A DNA stretch of 64,000 bases from Gp6-AA40 sp035293405 (GTDB taxonomy: Bacteria > Acidobacteriota > Vicinamibacteria > Vicinamibacterales > UBA2999). Both the position numbers and the translations under genes were made by a program. This document shows positions 51,485 through 59,626 of this stretch, in pieces. Numbering within the stretch: the stretch's first letter is position 1; every line of letters starts with the position of its first letter. Location: positions 10,327 to 74,326 of the forward strand of contig DATDOE010000104.1 in the NCBI GenBank assembly GCA_035293405.1. Reading direction: 5' to 3'. A model generated the notes under the pieces. The model was not told where the DNA came from, did no database searches, and saw only the letters and a list, made by a program, of their open reading frames with translations.

Positions 51485-51500
51485 TGGCGCGGGGGCTGCA
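51485..51500 (+). promoter_or_regulatory. Sigma-54 promoter of the PRPP synthase-HPF-PolX-LigA unit
   Basis: TGGCGCGGGGGCTGCA matches TGGCACG-N4-TTGCA at most positions with exact spacing, 30 bp before the ATG at 51531. Confidence 0.6.
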
Positions 51501-51530
51501 TTCTCTCGTCGCAACACTCGAGAGCCTCCT

Positions 51531-51680
51531 ATGGAGCACCGCATCACCGTCTTGGCCGGCCCTGCGAGCACCCAGCTGGGTGCTGCGATCTGTGACACTC
51601 TCCAGGTCTCACCCGGCCGCTATGAGTGCCGGCGCTTCCCTGACGGCGAGGCGCAGATTGACGTTCAGGAGTCCGTATGA
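51531..51680 (+). pseudogene. PRPP synthase N-terminal fragment
   Basis: 49 codons from ATG 51531: VLAGPASTQLGAAICDTL, RYECRRFPDGEAQIDVQESV, then a stop. This is the start of ribose-phosphate pyrophosphokinase, including the FPDGE nucleotide-contact motif. The next ~35-40 residues of the family (the strand and helix ending in an A-x-RI-like segment) are missing. The protein resumes in another frame at 51677, whose ATG overlaps this stop (ATGA). Confidence 0.75.
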
Positions 51681-52363
51681 CCGCCGTCATCCCGTACTTC
51701 GGGTACGCGCGGCAGGATCGCCGATCGGCTCGTCGATCGCTTGGCGCGCGCGTCGCCGCGGCCGTCCTCGGCACGGCCGGGTTCGACCGGCTGATGCTGA
51801 TCGACGCACACACGCCTGCGATCGAAGGGTTCTTCGAGATGCCGCTCGATCACCTGACGGCCGTGCCAGTGCTGGCGCGGGCGGTTGCCCCTTCGATTGG
51901 CGAGGCCTCGGTCGTCGTCGCACCCGATCTCGGCGCCGTCAAACTGGCGCGGGCGTACGCGAATCATCTTCACGTCCCCATGGCGTTCGTCCACAAGACA
52001 CGCCTGAACGGCGAGGCCGTGGAAGCCCACGCGGTCATCGGCGACGTCCGCGGCCGGGCGCCGCTGATCGTCGACGACATGCTCAGTACTGGCGCCACGA
52101 TAGAGGCGGCGGTGGGCGTGCTTCGTGCAGCGGGAGCCGTGGAGCCGATGTCCATCGCCGTCACGCACGCGCTCCTGGTCGGCCGCGCACGAGAGATTCT
52201 CCAGCGACTTCCGCTCGCCAACATTGTGGTCACCGATTCCGTCTCCATGGAACCTCCAGCGCCGCCGCATCTGGACATCTGCAGTGTGGCGCCTCTGCTG
52301 GCGACCGCTATCCAACGGAATCACCACGACGAATCACTAGCCGACCTGCGCTCATCTGCGTAA
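51677..52363 (+). CDS. PRPP synthase, C-terminal 70% (split/internally deleted)
   Basis: 228 residues from ATG 51677. It has TAVIPYFGYARQDRRSA (active-site RQ), LMLIDAHTPAIEGFF (metal His), VVVAPDLGAVKLARAYANHL, and the PRPP/ribose-5-phosphate loop APLIVDDMLSTGATIEAAV. The enzyme would make PRPP from ribose-5-phosphate and ATP for nucleotides and for the island's phosphoribosyltransferase. With ~35-40 residues absent between this and the preceding fragment it may be inactive, or the ATGA overlap may allow a two-chain enzyme. First in the HPF-PolX-LigA unit. Confidence 0.8.
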   Translation: MTAVIPYFGYARQDRRSARRSLGARVAAAVLGTAGFDRLMLIDAHTPAIEGFFEMPLDHLTAVPVLARAVAPSIGEASVVVAPDLGAVKLARAYANHLHVPMAFVHKTRLNGEAVEAHAVIGDVRGRAPLIVDDMLSTGATIEAAVGVLRAAGAVEPMSIAVTHALLVGRAREILQRLPLANIVVTDSVSMEPPAPPHLDICSVAPLLATAIQRNHHDESLADLRSSA

Positions 52364-52375
52364 CACGAGGTACCG

Positions 52376-53002
52376 ATGACTCTGATTCCGACCCAAGTCA
52401 CCTTTCGCGGCCTGCCGCACTCGGACGACCTCGACGCCGACGTGCGCGAGCGTGTGGTCTGGCTGGAACAGTTCTACAGCGGCATCGTGCGCGGTCGCGT
52501 GGTCATCGAGCTCCCTCATCGACATCGCCACGACGGGCGTCATGTTCACGTGCGCATTGAGTTGACGGTTCCCGGCGCGCCGCCGATCGTGGCGAGTCGC
52601 GAGCCGTCGCTGCACGGGCGCCTGAAGGATGTCGAGGAAGAGGAGCACCACAAGGAGACCGAGATCGAGAGCGTGCACCGCTACGCGGCCGTCGCGATCC
52701 GTGAGGCGTTCGATGCCGCGCGCCGCAGGCTGGAGGATGTCGCCCGCGAGCAGCGCGGGGCCGTCAAGACCCATGACGTCCCGGCGCACGGTGAGGTCGT
52801 CGAGCTCGAGCGGGCTGATGGCTATGGCTTCATCCAGGCCGGCGAGAACCGGATCTATTTCCACCGCGCGAGTGTGCTGGACGACGCGTTCGACGAGCTC
52901 ACGATCGGCACGCGCGTGGCCTTTGCCGAGGAGCAGGGCGAGAAGGGGCCGCAGGCGAGCACCGTGCGCATCCTCGGCAAGCATCATTACGTTGCGCCAT
53001 GA
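52376..53002 (+). CDS. HPF/RaiA-type ribosome protein fused to a cold-shock domain
   Basis: 208 residues from ATG 52376. Residues ~1-100 form an HPF/sigma-54-modulation-like domain (TQVTFRGLPHSDDLDADVRE, HRHDGRHVHVRIELTVPGAP). After a helical linker, residues ~140-205 form a cold-shock OB fold (HGEVVELERADGYGFIQAGE then NRIYFHRASVLD), with GYGFI and IYFHR as RNP1/RNP2. The pair suggests an RNA- and ribosome-binding protein that preserves ribosomes in dormancy. Its stop overlaps the next start (ATGA). Confidence 0.88.
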   Translation: MTLIPTQVTFRGLPHSDDLDADVRERVVWLEQFYSGIVRGRVVIELPHRHRHDGRHVHVRIELTVPGAPPIVASREPSLHGRLKDVEEEEHHKETEIESVHRYAAVAIREAFDAARRRLEDVAREQRGAVKTHDVPAHGEVVELERADGYGFIQAGENRIYFHRASVLDDAFDELTIGTRVAFAEEQGEKGPQASTVRILGKHHYVAP

Positions 53003-54855
53003 GGGCAACGGCCGTGGCCACCGCAGGGGCTGCTCGCGTCGCGACCACTCCCGCGCCACATCACCGCCGCAGCCATCCCGCGGCGCAGGACCGGGGTCCC
53101 CGTCGCGCACGCGTGCGCGATGGGGTGGAGGAGCCCCGGCGGTCTGTCGAGAACATCGACATCGCGCGCATCTTCGAGGAGATCGCCGACCTGCTCGAGA
53201 TCCAGGGTGAGAATCAGTTCCGCGTGCGCGCGTACCGGACGGCCGCGAGGACCATTGGCACGCTCGGCGTCCCCGCAGCCTCCGTAGCGACGGAAGGACG
53301 TCTCGACGAGCTGCCGGGCATCGGCCGGGACCTGGCGGACAAGATCTGCACGATTCTCCACACGGGGACGCTGCCGCTCCTGCAGGAGTTGACAGCGAAG
53401 ACGCCGGAGAGCCTGGTGCAGATGCTCAAGATTCCGGGCCTCGGCCCGAAGCGCGTGAAGCAGATCTACGACACGCTGGGCATCACGACGCTGGAGGCCC
53501 TCGAGACCGCGGCGAAAACCGGGAAGCTCCGGGAGCTGCCAGGCATCAAGAGCACGATCGAACACAAGATTCTACAGGGCTTGGCGGACTTGCGCGGGCA
53601 CAGTGGGCGATGGCGGCTCGCCGACGCCGACGCGTACGTCCACCCACTCGTCGCGTATATGAAAGCCAGTCCCGCCGTCGCGCAGCTGGAGGTCGCGGGC
53701 AGCTACCGGCGACGAAAAGACACGGTTGGCGATATCGACATCCTGGTCGCCTCATCGCGTCCGGCCGCCGTGGTGAAGCAGTTCACGTCGTATCCACGTG
53801 TGACGCAGGTACAGGCCGAAGGACCGACGCGCAGCGCCGTGGTGCTCGATTGCGGGCTGCAGGTCGATCTGCGCGTCATTCCCGCGGTCTCATTTGGATC
53901 GGCGCTGCATTACTTCACGGGCTCAAAGCCGCACAACATCGCGATTCGCGCGCTCGGCCTCAAGCGCGGCCTCAAGATCAACGAGTACGGCGTGTTCCGT
54001 GGCACACGCCGCATCGGGGGACGCACTGAGGAACAGGTCTTCGAGGCCGTCGGCGTCCCGTGGATCGCACCAGAATTGCGTGAGGCGCGAGGGGAGATCG
54101 AAGCCGCCCGCAGCGGGCAGCTGCCGAAGCTGATCGAGCTCTCAGACATCCGCGGCGATCTGCAGGTCCACACCAGCGCCACTGACGGCGTGAACGACCT
54201 TGCGGAGATGGTCGAGGCAGCGCGCAAGCGGGGCTACGAATACGTCGCCATCACCGATCACACGAAGGCCGTTCGGGTGGCCGGCGGCCTGACCCGCTGG
54301 GCCTTTCACCGGCAGTTCAAGGCGATCGAACGGCTGCAGAAGAAGTACGCGAGCATCACAATCCTGAAGGGCGCGGAGGTCGACATCCTCGACGATGGGA
54401 CGCTCGACCTGGACGATGCGACGCTGGCCGAGCTCGACGTGGTGATCGTCGCGGTGCACTCGAAGTTCAACCTCTCGCGTCCGGCCATGACCAAGCGCAT
54501 CATCAGGGCACTCAAGCACCCGCATGTGCAGATTCTGGCGCATCCCACCGGGCGGATCATCGGCCAGCGCGAACCGTATCAGCTCGATTTCGACGAGATC
54601 CTCGAGGCGGCGGCCGATTACGGCGTGGCGCTTGAAATCAACGCACAACCCGAGAGACTCGATCTTGACGACGGGCAGGCGCGCGCGGCGCAGGAGGCGG
54701 GTGTGGCGCTGGTCATCAGCACCGATGCGCACCGGATCGAGGAGTTGAACTACATGCGCTACGGTGTCGACCAGGCTCGACGCGCGTGGTGCGAGGTGCG
54801 GCACATTTTCAACACGCGTTCGCTCGCCCAGCTGCAGAAGGCGTTACGGCGATGA
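52999..54855 (+). CDS. polX: DNA polymerase X / 3'-5' exonuclease (PolX with PHP)
   Basis: 618 residues if ATG 52999 is used; GTG 53125 is another candidate, because conserved sequence begins near VENIDIARIFEEIADLLEIQ. An 8-kDa-like HhH region (ELPGIGRDLADKICTIL, KIPGLGPKRVKQIYDTLGI) precedes the palm with GSYRRRKDTVGDIDIL (GS, DxD, near 233) and LQVDLRVI (third Asp, near 289). From ~385 a PHP domain follows: DLQVHTSATDG, YVAITDHTK, ILKGAEVDIL, LAHPTGRIIG and ISTDAHR. Such enzymes fill gaps and trim 3' ends in base-excision or end-joining repair. It overlaps ligA downstream. Confidence 0.93.
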   Translation: MRATAVATAGAARVATTPAPHHRRSHPAAQDRGPRRARVRDGVEEPRRSVENIDIARIFEEIADLLEIQGENQFRVRAYRTAARTIGTLGVPAASVATEGRLDELPGIGRDLADKICTILHTGTLPLLQELTAKTPESLVQMLKIPGLGPKRVKQIYDTLGITTLEALETAAKTGKLRELPGIKSTIEHKILQGLADLRGHSGRWRLADADAYVHPLVAYMKASPAVAQLEVAGSYRRRKDTVGDIDILVASSRPAAVVKQFTSYPRVTQVQAEGPTRSAVVLDCGLQVDLRVIPAVSFGSALHYFTGSKPHNIAIRALGLKRGLKINEYGVFRGTRRIGGRTEEQVFEAVGVPWIAPELREARGEIEAARSGQLPKLIELSDIRGDLQVHTSATDGVNDLAEMVEAARKRGYEYVAITDHTKAVRVAGGLTRWAFHRQFKAIERLQKKYASITILKGAEVDILDDGTLDLDDATLAELDVVIVAVHSKFNLSRPAMTKRIIRALKHPHVQILAHPTGRIIGQREPYQLDFDEILEAAADYGVALEINAQPERLDLDDGQARAAQEAGVALVISTDAHRIEELNYMRYGVDQARRAWCEVRHIFNTRSLAQLQKALRR

Positions 54856-56963
54856 CGCTGCGCCTAGGCGGGGACAGACGAGCGGCACAGATCGAACACG
54901 CGGCGCCGAGCGCGAGGGTCGTCCGCCGTGTGGAGCACCTGCGGGAGCAAATTCGTCACCACGACTACTATTACTACGTGCTCGACCGGCCGACCATCAG
55001 CGATGCGGCGTACGACGCACTGATGCGCGAGCTGGAGACACTGGAAGCCAACTATCCAGAGCTGGTGGTACCGGACTCTCCAACGCAGCGCGTCGCCGGC
55101 CAGGTGCGTGACGGCTTCCGCACGGTGGCACATCGTGCGCCGCTCCTCAGCCTCGCATCGACAACCAATCCAGAGGCAGTCCGCCTGTTCGACCGTCGCG
55201 TTAGAGCAGCTCTCGGTCCGTCGCTGCGATACGTCCTCGAGCCGAAGTTCGACGGCCTGTCCATTGAAGTGGTCTACGAGCGCGGGCAACTGGCCTCCGC
55301 GTCGACGCGCGGTGATGGCCAGCGTGGCGAGGATGTCACGGCGAACGTTCGGACGATTCGCGCGGTGCCGCTGCGCCTGCGAAACGGCCCCGCCTCGATA
55401 CCCCGACTGCTGGCGGTGCGCGGCGAGGTGCTCATGCGCCGCGCCGATTTCGCAGCGCTCAACGAGCGCTTGCGCCGCGCCGGCGAGCCGCTCTTTGCCA
55501 ACCCGCGCAATGCCGCTGCCGGTTCCGTCCGGCAGCTGGACCCTCGCATCACGGCACAGCGAGCGCTGAACGTGTACTTCTACGACGTGCTGGCGATTGA
55601 AGGGGGCGGCAAGGCTGATACGGCCTCCACGCGTGCCGAATGGATGCGCGCCTGGGGCCTGCGAATCAGCCCGCACCGGCGAAGGGGATCGAGCACGGCC
55701 GACATTCTCGCCTACCGCGAGCGGATGGCGATCGCCCGCGATTCGCTCGACGTGGAGATCGACGGGATTGTGGCGAAGGTCGAGAACCTGCCGGCGCGCA
55801 ATCGCCTGAGGAGCACGGCGAAGCATCCGCGCTGGGCGATCGGGGTCAAGTTCGAGGCGCGCTCGGCGACGACCCGGCTCGACCGGATCGAGGTGCAGGT
55901 CGGGCGCACTGGCGTCCTGACGCCCGTCGCCGTGTTGCGCCCGGTGCCGATTGGCGGCGTCACGGTCACGCGCGCCACGCTCCACAACTGGGGCGACCTT
56001 GCGCGCAAGCGCATTCGCGTGGGCGACACGGTGGACGTGATCAGGGCTGGGGACGTGATCCCGGAAGTCGTGGGGCGCATCCAGCCATCCCACCGCGGCG
56101 GAGCGGCGCCGCGGCCTCCCGCCACGTGTCCCTCCTGTGGCGCGCGTGTGGCCGAACGCGGCGCGTTCCGGCTCTGTCCCAACACGATCGGGTGTCCCGC
56201 GCAGCGCGTGCGCGCGATTGAGCACTTCGCGTCACGAGATGCGTTCGACATCGATGGCCTGGGCCCGAGCACCGTCCAACTCCTCGTCGACCATGGGCTG
56301 GTGCACACGGTCGCTGATCTGTTCACCCTTACCGACGACGACTTGCGAGCCCTGCCGCGTTTCGGCGCTGTCGCGGCCACGCGTCTGGCGACCGCGATCG
56401 AACAGGCACGCCGTGTCGATCTGGCGCGATTCCTCTTCGCGTTGGGCATTCCAGACATCGGTACGGCGACGGCCAGGCGGCTCGCAGAACGATTCCGTAC
56501 GCTCGCGGCGATCCGTCGCGCCACGCACGCGCAATTGGCTGCCATTCCCGAGGTCGGGCCGGCGGCTGCTCGGCAGATCGTCGAGTTCTTCAAGCGGCCG
56601 AGCAGCCGGGCAGTCATCGATGCGCTGGTCGGCCATGGTGTCACGATCGTGCCCTACCGCGAACGTGCCGCGGGCGCCCTCGCTGGACGGTCCGTGGTCT
56701 TCACCGGTGCCCTCGAGACGATGACACGCGCGGACGCCGAACGGCTGGTAGAACAGCACGGCGGACGGGCGATGCGCACCCTCACGCGCGCCACCACCCT
56801 GGTGGTCGCGGGATCCGCTCCGGGCTCCAAGCTCGATCGCGCCAGAGCCGTTGGCATCCCCATCCTCTCGGAGCGGGAGTTCCTGCGGCGCTATCCGACC
56901 CTGCGACGACAGCGCGGGCAACGGGGCAACACCGCATTGAGCACCAACACAGCACGACCCTGA
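54852..56963 (+). CDS. ligA: NAD-dependent DNA ligase LigA
   Basis: 703 residues from ATG 54852, overlapping the polX stop (ATGA). The Ia domain has HDYYYYVLDRPTISDAAYDA; the adenylation domain has EPKFDGLSIEVVY with the AMP-accepting Lys near 130. An OB fold is followed by a four-Cys zinc site (CPSCG, then LCPNTIGCPAQ), helix-hairpin-helix repeats (FDIDGLGPSTVQLL, LPRFGAVAATRLA, IPEVGPAAARQI) and a C-terminal BRCT domain (GRSVVFTGALETMTRADAER). It seals nicks using NAD. Location in a stress island beside PolX suggests a second, repair-dedicated ligase rather than the replicative copy, but that needs the whole genome. Confidence 0.95.
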   Translation: MTLRLGGDRRAAQIEHAAPSARVVRRVEHLREQIRHHDYYYYVLDRPTISDAAYDALMRELETLEANYPELVVPDSPTQRVAGQVRDGFRTVAHRAPLLSLASTTNPEAVRLFDRRVRAALGPSLRYVLEPKFDGLSIEVVYERGQLASASTRGDGQRGEDVTANVRTIRAVPLRLRNGPASIPRLLAVRGEVLMRRADFAALNERLRRAGEPLFANPRNAAAGSVRQLDPRITAQRALNVYFYDVLAIEGGGKADTASTRAEWMRAWGLRISPHRRRGSSTADILAYRERMAIARDSLDVEIDGIVAKVENLPARNRLRSTAKHPRWAIGVKFEARSATTRLDRIEVQVGRTGVLTPVAVLRPVPIGGVTVTRATLHNWGDLARKRIRVGDTVDVIRAGDVIPEVVGRIQPSHRGGAAPRPPATCPSCGARVAERGAFRLCPNTIGCPAQRVRAIEHFASRDAFDIDGLGPSTVQLLVDHGLVHTVADLFTLTDDDLRALPRFGAVAATRLATAIEQARRVDLARFLFALGIPDIGTATARRLAERFRTLAAIRRATHAQLAAIPEVGPAAARQIVEFFKRPSSRAVIDALVGHGVTIVPYRERAAGALAGRSVVFTGALETMTRADAERLVEQHGGRAMRTLTRATTLVVAGSAPGSKLDRARAVGIPILSEREFLRRYPTLRRQRGQRGNTALSTNTARP

Positions 56964-56998
56964 GCGGCACATTCCTTTGCTGCAGAACTGGAGGACCG

Positions 56999-57199
56999 AT
57001 GGCCATCCACAAAGTGATCGAGGTGATCTCGCAGTCCGAGAAGAGCTGGGAGGATGCGGCGCAACGCGCAGTAGCTGACGCCGGCAAGACCGTCGAACAG
57101 ATCAAATCGATTTGGATCAAGAACTTCGAAGCGGTCGTCAAGGACGACAAGATCGTCGAATATCGCGTGAACGCGAACATCACGTTCGAGGTCAAGTAG
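56999..57199 (+). CDS. Dodecin
   Basis: 66 residues from ATG 56999 with GGAGG upstream. It matches dodecin: HKVIEVISQSEKSWEDAAQR, KSIWIKNFEAVVKDDKI and EYRVNANITFEVK, including the Trp that stacks on flavin. Dodecins assemble as hollow dodecamers storing riboflavin, FMN or CoA. It lies 35 bp after ligA. An almost sigma-54-like GGCACATTCCTTTGC upstream has one base too many in the spacer. Confidence 0.95.
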   Translation: MAIHKVIEVISQSEKSWEDAAQRAVADAGKTVEQIKSIWIKNFEAVVKDDKIVEYRVNANITFEVK

Positions 57200-57248
57200 T
57201 CGGGCCGGCGGTGGCCAAGCACAGCGCCGGACTGAGAGGTGGCGTTTC

Positions 57249-58601
57249 CTATCCTGCCGCCGGCACTCGCGGTGCGCTCGTGAGTTGCTTCAGCAACGGC
57301 GCCAACGCATCCGCGAGATCAGGTCTCCCGATCTCCTGCAGTTCGTACCGCGCCCGCACGACCGGCTTGTCGATCTTCACGAGCCGGCTCAGGTCGATCG
57401 GTGTGCCAACGATGACGAGGTCGCACGGGACCTGCGCAATCGTCGCTTCGAGGTCGCGAATCTGCGCGTCCCCGTACCCCATAGCCGGCAGCAGCCGTCC
57501 AATCGCCGGGTACGTGTTGTACGTGGCGGCAATGCTGGCAACGGCGAACGGACGCGGGTCGATGATCGCTGCGGCCCCGAACTTCCGGGCCAGGACTGTC
57601 CCGGCGCCGAACCGCATCTCGCCGTGCGTCAGGGTTGGCCCGTCCTCGACCACGAGCACGCGTCGACCGGTAATGCGCTCCGCGCCATCCGCCATCACGG
57701 GCGATGCGGCCTCCACCATGCGCGCATCGGGGTTCGCTGCGCGCACGTGATCCCGAAGCGCCTCGGTGGCGGCGAGATCCGCGGTGTCCACCTTGTTGAT
57801 GACGACGACGTCCGCCATGCGGAGATTGGCCTCGCCAGGGTAGTAGGTCAGCTCGCTTCCCAACCGCAGCGGATCGGCCACGACGACATGGAGCGTGGGC
57901 CGGTAGAACGGCAGGTCGTTGTTGCCGCCGTCCCAGAGAATGATGTCGGCGTCGCGCGACGCCCTCTCGAGGATTTCCGCGTAGTCGACGCCGGCGTAGA
58001 CGACCGTGCCATTTTCGAGATGCGGTTCGTACTCCTCCATCTCCTCGATCGTGCAGTGCTGGGCCTTGAGATCGGCGACGGTCGCAAAACGCTGCACCCG
58101 TTGCGCGGAGAGGTCGCCATAGGGCATCGGATGTCGAACGACGGCGACACGGAGGCCGGCATTTCGCAGCAACTGCACGATGCGCCGGCTGGTCTGACTC
58201 TTTCCGGCGCCCGTTCGAACCGCGCAGACGGCGACAACCGGCCTTGCGCTTTCGAGCATCGTGGCACGCGGGCCAAGGAGAACGAAGTCCGCTCCAGCCG
58301 CATTCGCGACTGCTGCCCGATGCATCACGTAGGTGTAGGACACGTCGCTATACGAAAAGACGACCTGCCTGACCTCCAGGCGTTCGACCAACCCGGCAAG
58401 ATCCTCTTCCGGAAAGATCGGAACACCCTGCGTATAGAGGGGGCCCGCGAGGTCGGCGGGATAGCGGCGATCGGCGATGTTTGGAATCTGGGCGGCGGTG
58501 AACCCGACCACCTCGTAGCGCGTGTCGTCGCGGTACACCACATTGAAATTGTGAAAGTCACGCCCGGCGGCGCCGAGTATCAGGGTCCGAATGCGCTCCA
58601 T
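57249..58601 (-). CDS. Cyclic 2,3-diphosphoglycerate synthase family protein
   Basis: 450 residues from ATG 58601. Family traits: TLILGAAGRDFHNFNVVYRD at the start, VVAVCAVRTGAGKSQTSRRI (P-loop) near 125, DIILWDGGNNDLPFYRPTLH, ADVVVINKVDTA and RRVLVVEDGPTLTHGEM. The archaeal enzyme closes 2,3-diphosphoglycerate into a cyclic thermoprotectant with ATP; bacterial members are poorly studied and are often next to carbamate kinase, as here. It is the last gene of the leftward TerB-OTC-carbamate kinase unit, four bases after the kinase stop region. Confidence 0.85.
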   Translation of the reverse strand: MERIRTLILGAAGRDFHNFNVVYRDDTRYEVVGFTAAQIPNIADRRYPADLAGPLYTQGVPIFPEEDLAGLVERLEVRQVVFSYSDVSYTYVMHRAAVANAAGADFVLLGPRATMLESARPVVAVCAVRTGAGKSQTSRRIVQLLRNAGLRVAVVRHPMPYGDLSAQRVQRFATVADLKAQHCTIEEMEEYEPHLENGTVVYAGVDYAEILERASRDADIILWDGGNNDLPFYRPTLHVVVADPLRLGSELTYYPGEANLRMADVVVINKVDTADLAATEALRDHVRAANPDARMVEAASPVMADGAERITGRRVLVVEDGPTLTHGEMRFGAGTVLARKFGAAAIIDPRPFAVASIAATYNTYPAIGRLLPAMGYGDAQIRDLEATIAQVPCDLVIVGTPIDLSRLVKIDKPVVRARYELQEIGRPDLADALAPLLKQLTSAPRVPAAG

Positions 58602-58613
58602 GACCGTCTCCCT

Positions 58614-59609
58614 TCACCCCACAACCGTGCTCGCCAGCGCCCGGCCTCGGTGGCGGCGCGCGACTCGCGCGCCGCTCATGACACGCGTGCCTTCGTCGTG
58701 ACCTTCGATCGCGGCGAGCAGTCGATCGGGAGACGTCACGATCACCTCGGAGCCGCCTGCGGCGATGAACCGCAGTGCGGCCTCGACTTTCGGTCCCATC
58801 GTTCCGGGCGGGAAGTGGCCTCCGGACGCAAGCCGCCGAAGTTCGTCTGGCGTCACCGTACCTAGCCCTCGCGCGTCGGACCGCGCGAAATTCACGTAGA
58901 TGCGATCGACGTCCGTCACCATCGCGAGGACGTGAGCCCTCAGGTGGATGGCAAGCAACGCAGAGCCGAGATCCTTGTCGATGACGGCTTCAGTTCCCTC
59001 GAGCCGGCCTCCCCGCTGAACAACGGGCACACCTCCACCGCCGAGCGCGATCACGAGCACGCCGGCATCGTGCAGCGTTCGGATGGCACGCTCCTCGACA
59101 ATCGCCAACGGCTCGGGCGACGGGACAACGCGGCGGTATCCGTGGGGCGGCTCCTCGACCAGCGTCCAGCCGGCCTGCCGCCGGCTTTCGACATCCGCCT
59201 CGGAGTAGAACGCACCAACCGGCTTGCTCGGCCGAGCGAACGCCTGATCGTCCGGCGACACGATGACCTGCGTCAGGACCGTCGCGACCGGACACTCGAG
59301 CGCGCGTGCGTCCAGGGCCTCGCGCAACCCTTGCTGCAGCAGCAGGCCGATCTCGCCTTGCGTGCTCGCGACGCACATGTCGAGCGGCAGCGGGTAGGCG
59401 TCGGCCGCACCCAGCTCGGAGCGCCGTAGTGCAGCGCCAACCTGCGGACCGTTCCCGTGCGTCACCACCAGCCGCCAGCCGGCGGCAACGAGCTGCGCGA
59501 GCACTCCGCAGACCTCAACGACGTGCGCACGCTGGGCCGCGACAGTCGTAGGCTCACCCGCCCGAGCGAGCGAGTTTCCGCCGATGGCGACAAGTGCGGT
59601 ACGACGCAT
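58614..59609 (-). CDS. arcC: Carbamate kinase
   Basis: 331 residues from ATG 59609 (MRRTALVAIGGNSLAR); the frame extends upstream but the conserved start is here. Motifs: LVVTHGNGPQVGAALRRSE, VSPDDQAF, PSPEPLAIVEERAIRTL, VLVIALGGGGVPVVQRGG, AVIDKDLGSALLA and LASGGHFPPGTMGPKVEAAL. It transfers phosphate from carbamoyl phosphate to ADP, generating ATP and carbamate in citrulline/arginine catabolism. It lies next to an ornithine carbamoyltransferase; no arginine deiminase is visible. Confidence 0.95.
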   Translation of the reverse strand: MRRTALVAIGGNSLARAGEPTTVAAQRAHVVEVCGVLAQLVAAGWRLVVTHGNGPQVGAALRRSELGAADAYPLPLDMCVASTQGEIGLLLQQGLREALDARALECPVATVLTQVIVSPDDQAFARPSKPVGAFYSEADVESRRQAGWTLVEEPPHGYRRVVPSPEPLAIVEERAIRTLHDAGVLVIALGGGGVPVVQRGGRLEGTEAVIDKDLGSALLAIHLRAHVLAMVTDVDRIYVNFARSDARGLGTVTPDELRRLASGGHFPPGTMGPKVEAALRFIAAGGSEVIVTSPDRLLAAIEGHDEGTRVMSGARVARRHRGRALASTVVG

Positions 59610-59626
59610 GTGAGTTGACGGTCCCG

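Noticed and set aside
56967..56984. Sigma-54-like GGCACATTCCTTTGC before dodecin
   Set aside because: The spacer between GG and GC is 11 bases, and sigma-54 tolerates essentially only 10.
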